Positions 32,386 through 38,767 of a stretch of DNA of 38,767 nt are shown here, in pieces. Positions within the stretch are counted from its first letter, which is position 1. The number at the start of each line of letters is the position of its first letter. This DNA comes from Dimargaris cristalligena (lineage: Eukaryota; Kickxellomycota; Dimargaritomycetes; Dimargaritales; Dimargaritaceae), in the NCBI GenBank assembly GCA_027576995.1, contig JANBQC010000194.1, positions 5,318-44,084 on the forward strand, read 5' to 3'. The notes under the pieces were generated by a model. It did no database searches and was not told the origin of the DNA. It was given only the letters and a program-made list of their open reading frames with translations. Position numbers and translations under genes: made by a program.

Positions 32386-34024
32386 TTAATCGGTATCCTG
32401 TTCCGTCGAGATGGTTTCGATTTCCCGCCATTCCCCGGTAGAAGTAGCTGAAGATAGGACGTTGGAAACGATGGTATATTTAAAAGATCGAATGTAGGTA
32501 ATTAGTGGCTAGTTCGGATGGTCAAATACTGGTCTTCCCCACTCCTCCGTAGCATCGTCTTAGACAAGCATTAGTATATCTATATATATATATATATATA
32601 TAACAAGCGGAGAGAAAATAATCTAGATCTACAAAACTCTATTAATTATACATAGAAATGTGCTACATACCTTTCCAGAGACGGACTTTGCCGTCATCAC
32701 CGGAGGACGACAAGATAGTGCCCGTCACATTCCACGAGACGGACCAGACTTCGGCGCCATGGTCGTTGAAGGAAGCTACCAGGGTCGCGTTTAATTGCAG
32801 GCCCGGAGCGGCGGCTTCGTACTCTTCAACCAGGTCGTTGGAGTCCCCAGAGACGATATCGGAGCTGTAGGAGGTATCGACGCGGTAAATACGAACGTAG
32901 GTATCGCGACAGGCGGTAGCCACGAGGTGGTAGGACCGACCCACCTGCGGGGCCCAGCTGATGCTGTGGACAATATCGGTGTGTCCTTCCAAAACTTCGT
33001 AAACGACCCAGCGGCCCCCGGCGAAACGGTAAATCTTCGCGTCCTTTTCGCGCCCGCAGCCGACGGCCATGGTGTTGGTGAGGAAGCGGGTGGGGCACCA
33101 CGAGATGCACAGATTGTTGCCCACTTCCTGGAAGGCGTTGGACTGGGCGAGGAGGTTTTGTTCGGCGGTCAGGGGGACGTTGCCACTTCCCGCGGCAACG
33201 TGAGAGGGCGGGTGGGAAGGTCCCCCGTGGTCCGAGCCGAGGCCCCCGCCTGGGGTGGGATCATCGTTGCCCGCGGCAGTATGGGGGTGGAGCCGTTCTT
33301 CCAGATACGGGGCCAGAATGGGTGAGCCGTTGACGTCGATCTCGCTTAGGAGCGACCACGTATCGAATTTCACGGGGGATCCGGTTTCGTAAATACGCAC
33401 CACACCGTCGGAGGAAGCGGCGGCGAGTTGCAGTCCCATAAAGTGGGGCGCAAAAGCCAGGTCCACGATCATACCCTGGGCATCCTTCTTGGCCGTAATC
33501 ATGTGCCAGGCATTCACACTGGCGTCCGATACCATCCCGCCGACCATGGCCGCCGCCTCCAACAAGGAATTGGACTGCAGGCCCGACCGGCCGGCAGGGG
33601 TGTCCGCGCCAAAGCGAAGGGCAGCAGGGTTCGTGTCCGCCCCACCGGCCGCGGCCGAAATATGGGAGGGAGCGGCAGCTGCGGGGGCCGCTGCTGCTGT
33701 GCCGGATGTTCCGACCCCCGTGCCATGATAAGCGGCCTCCTGACGGCGCTGTTGCCAGATCCTTACGGTTCGGTCAAACGACCCGGTGGCAATCAGATTG
33801 CCAAACTCCGGATGGGCCCAGCTGACTTTGGTGAGGGAACTGTCGTGACCTTTCCAACTCGACATGAGCTGCCATTGACCGCTGGTATTGGCCCCTGTAC
33901 AGCGCTGCCAGACCTTGATGGTGTGATCGGAGCTGACGGTACACAGCCGGTTGCCGTAAATGTCGAATTCCATGTCGGCGATGAGGTCATCGTGGTTGGG
34001 GTCAAACCGGACTAATTGGGCCAT
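32386..34024 (-). CDS. SEH1: Nucleoporin/SEA-complex WD40 protein Seh1, 2 exons, 471 aa
   Basis: Seh1 is a beta-propeller subunit of the Nup84 (Y) complex of nuclear pores and of the vacuolar SEA/GATOR2 complex that controls TORC1. The model joins complement(32671-34024) to complement(32386-32447). The donor is GTATGT, the acceptor CAG, and the intron 223 nt. Read without splicing, the frame ends at a stop two codons into the intron; splicing instead gives VRLWKATSTGEWREIETI, matching the Seh1 ending (yeast has VRLWKAT). The start is the ATG at 34024 in a GCCATGG context, as earlier starts are non-ATG. WD-type motifs include DLIADMEFDIYGNRLCTVSS (11-30), TIKVWQ, SWAHPEFGNLIATGSFDRTV (68-87) and a late SSSGDDGKVRLWK. 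An Ala/Gly-rich insertion (about 93-170) and a His/Gly/Pro-rich one (about 245-290) make it longer than the usual 350-360 aa. Confidence 0.93.
32581..32602 (-). repeat. (TA)11 microsatellite in the SEH1 terminal intron
   Basis: A pure TA run of 22 bp lies in the 223-nt intron between the SEH1 exons. It is the longest TA repeat in the window. Confidence 0.9.
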
Positions 34025-34750
34025 GGCGGTAATAATAAACGAATGAATGGGGGAGGTGGGTGGAAGAATAAAACTACCAAGATGGTGAAATAGAAGAACA
34101 AATGCGCTGCTATTCGATGAGCCTGACACAATACCACTTTTGGTTAATTTTAGCTATCCTTGGTCACTTGGATTCGCAGGCAATGTGGAAGATTCCAATA
34201 GAATCTATGAAAGTGCCACTGGGGGGAGAACACTAAAGAGCTGTCGGAAGGTTGGCTGTATGATGCGTATAACCCGTATCCAAAAAACTAAGGTGGAGAG
34301 GTGCTGTTGCTTCGATAACTAGCATCATAACGATAATTACACCACATCTTTAGATGGGGTACACGAACCTTTAGTATATTTCACCTTTATAAAACCCAAG
34401 TTATTAGAGATTGCAAGTCGTTTTGTATTGACGGGCTTGAAGTAGATATACACTTGAAACTCGGACGCCTAGCTTATGTAGTCTCGTGCTCTAAGCCAGA
34501 GTATAGGAAGCGATCTAGTAGCCAGGCGCGAAGAGAGCAATCAAATTGCAACCACTAGTCGCAATTACTGTCGTGAATTATGACAATTAGAATGAGAGCA
34601 ATACAGGACAGTGCCATAGTAGTCAACTCATGTCTCCATAGGCGAAGTATTACTGAACTCCTCCTGGTCTAGATACATATGGGTAAAGTTCAGCTTGGTT
34701 GTATAAGGGTTTAACCGATATGTGTATGGGGAAATTGGTGGGATGTTTAT

Positions 34751-34878
34751 TTTCAACCAGTAGCACTTGCCTCATCAAATGGATTTTTCGTTATACATAA
34801 TACGTGTGTGGGCGAATACATGTGAGAATATCTTTTAACCAGTAATATTAGCCTCATCCAATGGATTTTTCGTTATAC
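34751..34878. repeat. Partial tandem duplication, 82-bp offset
   Basis: Segments 34751-34796 and 34833-34878 are similar direct repeats, each ending AATGGATTTTTCGTTATAC, 82 bp apart. The second lies within repeat copy B, so part of the element has been duplicated beside it. Confidence 0.75.
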
Positions 34879-34895
34879 AGCCTAAATGAACTTCT
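34790..34895 (-). repeat. Dispersed repeat, copy B (inverted relative to copy A)
   Basis: On the minus strand these 106 bp align with 1706-1811 without gaps, with 9 mismatches. Both copies are intergenic. The copies are 33 kb apart and in opposite orientation. Confidence 0.8.
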
Positions 34896-35764
34896 TATAT
34901 ATTTATCAGTGTTTTCAGTTGTTTTGTGTTTAGTGGTGGTTGGTAAAGGTAGAGAGATGTGCCAAACCAGCCGGACGGCCACCACTTGAGTTAGGTAATC
35001 GTACATTAGAGACAGGTTTGGAGAGGTCATGTAACCCCGTGGCATTGATGTCGACAACGGGAACGCGAAGAAGAATACGGTGTAAGATTCAGCTACGAGT
35101 TTTAAATGTTGCCATTTTAGAAAATTGTTAGAGTTTCAACCCATGCACCCTACCGCCCTCAATTTATAGGTCTGAGTTAGACAGCCAACAACCAGCTATA
35201 CAACTAAAGTCGCTTATGGGATGGTGTCTCTTAGTGGGAGGAAGTAATATCCATATTTAGGACTGCGGGGGATAATGGCTGATGTATATCTATCAACTGT
35301 TCCTCCTATTTTTTTCGTTCCCAAAACTAATACCACGAAATAGAATTGAAAAAAAATGCTTCGGCTTTTTAAAAAAATCAACCTTACCACACAGCGGGGA
35401 CTACCAGCTAAGCCGAATGCCTCGGTCAACGAAAACCAAAGCTTCAACCAGACAAGATTACCGTGTCCTAAGTTCCAGTCGGCATTAACCTTCCCCTCCC
35501 TCCTTTACTCAGCCATCCCTTCGCGATTTGCTTTTCCTGGGCAATCCTCCTATTCCTTACCCTAGTGTATTACTTCGTTAATTGGTCCTTGAAGCTCAGT
35601 CTTCACTAAACCCCGAACCCTGTCTGAGTAGTCCCTTTTTACTCTACCCCAACCAGCCTAGTCCGTATTGATATTTATAGCTTTGTTTCGAACTCAAGCA
35701 ACCTTATTCTGCTCCCGCAGTTCCCGGAACCTTCGTCGACTCCGAAAAGCCCCCGCTAATCACA

Positions 35765-38038
35765 ATGGGTAAAGCCAAAAAATCCTTCGCCAAGGCCCGG
35801 GTAAACCCAATTGGCGTTCTCACCTCGCAGGCCGCCGCCACCACCACCACTGACCGGAGTAGCCAACTCTCGCTCTCCGAGCAGTCGTCTTCGGCCGCCA
35901 AGGGCAATTCCGACGGCCTCCCCATACTAAAGAAACTCGAATCGGCCGATGCGTCGGATCGGACGTGGGCCGCCGCCAGTCTGTCCAATATCTTCATGAC
36001 CAACCCGGCCTTCCGCCGCAAAATGCTGTCCCTGGACCTAGTCGGTCGTTTGGTGGAACGCCTAACCGACGACTCCCTGGAGGTGGTCTGTGAGTGCCTG
36101 GGCGCCCTACGCAACCTGGGTACCTTGGCCGATCCCGGTATTGACGCCCAAATGTTCAAGAAGAACTTGCACGTGGCTATGCGCAACCTTATCGCCAAAC
36201 TGTCGGGCTACATCGACCAGTACCTTAGTCAGCAGATGGACAAGACAGATAAGCAACTGCCCGTCGATCTAACGGCGAAACTCATGTGGGATTTATCGGA
36301 ACATATCATGTCTCTGATGCTATCCTTCAGCGAGTCTTCCCGTACCGGCATGACCAATGTTAACTCCATGGATCCCCTACCTTTCCTTATGTCGTTCCTG
36401 AGCACCCCCGATGAACGTATCCCTCCTGCTTGCCGTGTTCTGGCGGGCCAGTGCCTCTACACCATCACCGACGAAAATGACGGCTGTACCCGTCGGGTGC
36501 GCAATCGGTCCGACTATATCGAGACCCTGTGCGGCGTGCTGGAAACCAAGCCCAAGCTGCTCAAGGGGATGCGCGAGCTGCCCGTGTTTGCTGGCGGTGT
36601 GCTATACCACGTAGTGACCCTCGACTCCAAATCCCACCCCACGACCGCTGAACTGGTCAAGACTCTTCCCACCACGCTATTAGGCGTACTCGCCGACCAA
36701 CTGCCCAATGAATCGGAGGTCGAGTCCATAATCAACAAGGCCGTCAGTCAGGCCCGCCTGATCAACCTCGATGTCACCGTTTTAGCTACTGATAAACGGA
36801 GCAAGGCCAGTAGCGCGGCTATCCAGGCTCTGGGTGAACTAGAAAACTCGGTTATTTCGCTCCAAGTGAATCTTGAATTGCTGGCCAACCTGTTCACTCA
36901 GGAACAGGCCAAAACCGAATCGGGCTCCGGTGATTCCAAGCCTGTGGACCCCAGCCAGGATAATGGCGATGGCGAGGAACTTGCTGGAGACTCGGATGCC
37001 GATATGGAGGAGGATGACGACTTGGATGAGGAGGATCTGGATGATATGGACCAGTTAGCGGCGGGTGACAACGACGGCGAAGTGGACGAGTCCCTTAGCT
37101 CGCGCATTGTCGATTTGTTTGTCAAGCGCGTTCTACCCCGTGCTTTAGCCTGGCTTACCACCACTGGCCCGTACATGGCCGCTCTGCCCGTGGAGGCTAG
37201 TGAGGTCAATGAAGAAACCGACGCTCTGGCTGCTTCAACCCTTACCTCCTTCCAACGTGCCCTCCACGTCGTTCAGCTTCGGGCCCTGGGCTGTCTCAAC
37301 AACTTCTTGTTGACTATGGCCGAGCCCCAGAACCGGGCCTGGTTTGCTTCCGCGGCCCAAAACGGGGGCCGTGACCTGACCCCCAGCTACTGGATCCAAC
37401 TGTTTGCCCTTGCTGACGACGTAGCCCAAACTACTCCCCAACAGGAACGGTTTACGTCCGCGTTGGACTACCCCCGTTTCCAGCAGGAAGCCCTCGATAC
37501 TATCTTGGGCTGTCTATGGTCGATTGGGCGCGGGTGCGACGGTCAGGTTCCGGTTAACGGTGCCCAAGTGCAATCCCTATGCCAAACCGTGCTCAATCCA
37601 GTCTTCCCCGCTGCCCTCAAAGTCAAGTGCGTGGGTATTTTGGGCCAAGTCGCCCGGCGTCAGCCCGGCCATATTGCCGAAAACCGTCTGATTGGCGACT
37701 TCCTCGTCCATCAGATCATCGACCAAGAGACCCAGCGGCTCGCTAACCTACCTTCCAATAGATCGTCTAGCTATGACCCCACTCCCCTCGAATATATTTT
37801 CCAAGCCATTGATGCTATTTACGAAATCTACGGCGATGCCGAGTTTGACTACGACCGGCCCGTGTTTGTCGAACAAAATTACCTGAACATCCTGCGGCAG
37901 CGGCAGGCCCAGTTGAAGCGGCTCGTCAAGACTGTAGATAAGCGCACCCATGGCCCTATTCGTAAACGGATCGAGGAGGTGTACATGAGCTATGCGGCCT
38001 TCATTGCCTATAAGGACGAGGAACGCAAGCGCAAGTAA
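35765..38038 (+). CDS. SYO1: Symportin Syo1 / HEATR3-family ARM-HEAT repeat protein, 757 aa
   Basis: Syo1 binds newly made ribosomal proteins Rpl5 and Rpl11, carries them into the nucleus with a karyopherin, and delivers them for 5S RNP assembly into the 60S subunit. The single exon gives 757 aa. The basic N-terminus MGKAKKSFAKARVNPIG is the family's typical start and resembles its import signal. ARM-like repeats begin near residue 55 (DRTWAAASLSNIFMTNPAF; SLEVVCECLGALRNLGTL). A long acidic loop at about 400-445 (DADMEEDDDLDEEDLDDMDQ) matches the acidic insertion of Syo1 proteins. HEAT-like repeats follow to the C-terminus, which ends basic (KDEERKRK). Family placement rests on domain order, the N-terminal motif and the acidic loop. 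Confidence 0.9.
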   Translation: MGKAKKSFAKARVNPIGVLTSQAAATTTTDRSSQLSLSEQSSSAAKGNSDGLPILKKLESADASDRTWAAASLSNIFMTNPAFRRKMLSLDLVGRLVERLTDDSLEVVCECLGALRNLGTLADPGIDAQMFKKNLHVAMRNLIAKLSGYIDQYLSQQMDKTDKQLPVDLTAKLMWDLSEHIMSLMLSFSESSRTGMTNVNSMDPLPFLMSFLSTPDERIPPACRVLAGQCLYTITDENDGCTRRVRNRSDYIETLCGVLETKPKLLKGMRELPVFAGGVLYHVVTLDSKSHPTTAELVKTLPTTLLGVLADQLPNESEVESIINKAVSQARLINLDVTVLATDKRSKASSAAIQALGELENSVISLQVNLELLANLFTQEQAKTESGSGDSKPVDPSQDNGDGEELAGDSDADMEEDDDLDEEDLDDMDQLAAGDNDGEVDESLSSRIVDLFVKRVLPRALAWLTTTGPYMAALPVEASEVNEETDALAASTLTSFQRALHVVQLRALGCLNNFLLTMAEPQNRAWFASAAQNGGRDLTPSYWIQLFALADDVAQTTPQQERFTSALDYPRFQQEALDTILGCLWSIGRGCDGQVPVNGAQVQSLCQTVLNPVFPAALKVKCVGILGQVARRQPGHIAENRLIGDFLVHQIIDQETQRLANLPSNRSSSYDPTPLEYIFQAIDAIYEIYGDAEFDYDRPVFVEQNYLNILRQRQAQLKRLVKTVDKRTHGPIRKRIEEVYMSYAAFIAYKDEERKRK

Positions 38039-38044
38039 AATAAA
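38039..38044 (+). terminator. Polyadenylation-type signal AATAAA after SYO1
   Basis: AATAAA begins at the base directly after the SYO1 TAA stop, followed by AAAGC and a T/C-rich stretch. If used, the 3' UTR would be very short. Confidence 0.4.
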
Positions 38045-38685
38045 AAAGCAGCCTCATTCATTTTCATGCGGGCTTTCGCACTCATCTATACTTGGCCATT
38101 CAACCATAATTATAAATAATTTTAATTCAACCCTATCCATGGCTTATATTCTCTGAATAATCATGAACACTTGCGAGCCTAAACTACTTCTATTAAGGCA
38201 CACGCTTGGAAAGGGTACATAATGGCTATTCTATTAGCTGTCAGATATGTAGAACCCAAAAGCCAATAATGCACAAATAGCCCAATTGGCCCCTTATTCA
38301 AAATTTTATGTGGTTCTTTTGTATCCGTTCGACGTACTGTCCAAACGAAACCCAAGCTCGATTGAAAACATTATTTATTACGAAAACAGGAGTGGGTGCG
38401 ATATAACGCAGTGGGTCTGTCGTAAATATGATGAATACAAAAGCCCAAGATTAATTTACAGTGTTGTAGAATACCTAGTCAGGGTCAACTGAAATAAACA
38501 TCAAAGGGAATGGTCCTCGAAGGTGCAAAACCAAACCTTATTAAAATATTGGTACAATGGGGTGTGGAATAGATTATAGGTGCCTGCAGTTTGCCAGGAT
38601 TGAACCATCATTAATTTAGATGTGATTTAAATAGCGGGAGTGTTAAGTCAAGCCCGTATCAGGGGAGTCGTCAAAAGGAGTAAGC
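38045..38685. other. Intergenic region before the right-edge gene
   Basis: AT-rich DNA between two converging genes. A frame at 38286-38492 starts at TTG and has AT-ending codons unlike the local genes, so I do not call it. Confidence 0.55.
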
Positions 38686-38767
38686 TTAAAGTAGCCAGGT
38701 AACCCAGTTCATTCCAGACCGGGGGAAGTGCGCCTTGAACAGGCCGTCGGCGTAGGTGATGGTGGCC
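38686..38767 (-). CDS. C-terminal end of an unrecognised gene, cut by the window edge
   Basis: On the minus strand, from the window edge to TAA at 38688-38686, 26 codons are open, nearly all ending in C or G in the first 20 (GCC ACC ATC ACC TAC GCC). That is the bias of the genes in this window and not of its intergenic DNA. The peptide includes DGLFKAHFPRSGMNW and ends TWLL. I do not recognise it. The piece may be a whole terminal exon or part of one; the rest lies outside the window. The gene converges on SYO1. Confidence 0.6.
   Translation of the reverse strand, partial: ATITYADGLFKAHFPRSGMNWVTWLL

Larger units (their letters stand above)
34025..35764. other. Divergent SEH1/SYO1 intergenic region
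   Basis: No gene is supported. It contains the second copy of the dispersed repeat (34790-34895) and its tandem partial duplication. Both promoters must lie here. TATAAAA-like DNA at about 34388 is not followed by a plausible ORF. DNA just before SYO1 (35690-35720) includes a CT-rich tract ending in CAG that could be a leader acceptor. Confidence 0.6.

Noticed and set aside
38286..38492. 68-codon AT-rich frame after SYO1
   Set aside because: It begins with TTG, has AT-ending codons unlike the neighbouring genes, and no motif.

Overview
The window looks like nuclear DNA of a fungus, most likely an early-diverging lineage. The evidence is GT-AG spliceosomal introns of about 145-420 nt with GTAAGT/GTACGT-type donors, a lanosterol synthase (ergosterol route), and fungal-type VPS13, SYO1/HEATR3, SEH1, ELP3 and PSF2 orthologues. 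Coding DNA is strongly C/G-ending at third positions, while intergenic DNA is AT-richer. A Zoopagomycota/Kickxellomycotina-like source is a guess from the overall style and cannot be settled from one window. No bacterial operons, CRISPR arrays, rRNA or confident tRNA genes were seen.

Layout, left to right. 1-979 holds no gene. 1178-1660 (+) encodes an unrecognised 160-aa protein with a TATA box. 3910-7462 (+) is an eight-exon ERG7 (oxidosqualene:lanosterol cyclase, 729 aa). 8130-9056 (+) is a two-exon PSF2 (GINS replication-helicase subunit, 202 aa). It is convergent with ELP3 (9444-11090, -, 548 aa, Elongator catalytic subunit). 12661-13164 (+) encodes a putative small secreted protein behind a TATA box. 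15278-18724 (+) is a 1148-aa TCP11-domain (Sok1-like) protein. 20095-31772 (+) is a five-exon VPS13 (3587 aa) with four introns at the 5' end and one 10.2-kb final exon. 32386-34024 (-) is SEH1, a nuclear-pore/SEA-complex WD40 protein, whose last short exon lies beyond an intron. 35765-38038 (+) is SYO1 (HEATR3 family, ribosomal-protein import chaperone). 38686-38767 (-) is the C-terminal end of a gene that runs off the window.

The genes are unrelated housekeeping functions (sterol synthesis, replication, tRNA modification, lipid transport, nuclear pore, ribosome assembly) and do not form a functional cluster. The recognised genes mostly start just after pyrimidine-rich leaders without an evident TATA box. 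The two unrecognised proteins have clear TATA boxes about 170-200 bp before the ATG.

I found no convincing new biological system. The most useful points are: an intergenic repeat present at both ends of the window in opposite orientation (about 91% identical over 106 bp), one copy of which carries a partial tandem duplication; the SEH1 terminal exon; the two unrecognised genes; a likely intron just upstream of the TCP11 start codon; and a partial gene at the right edge.
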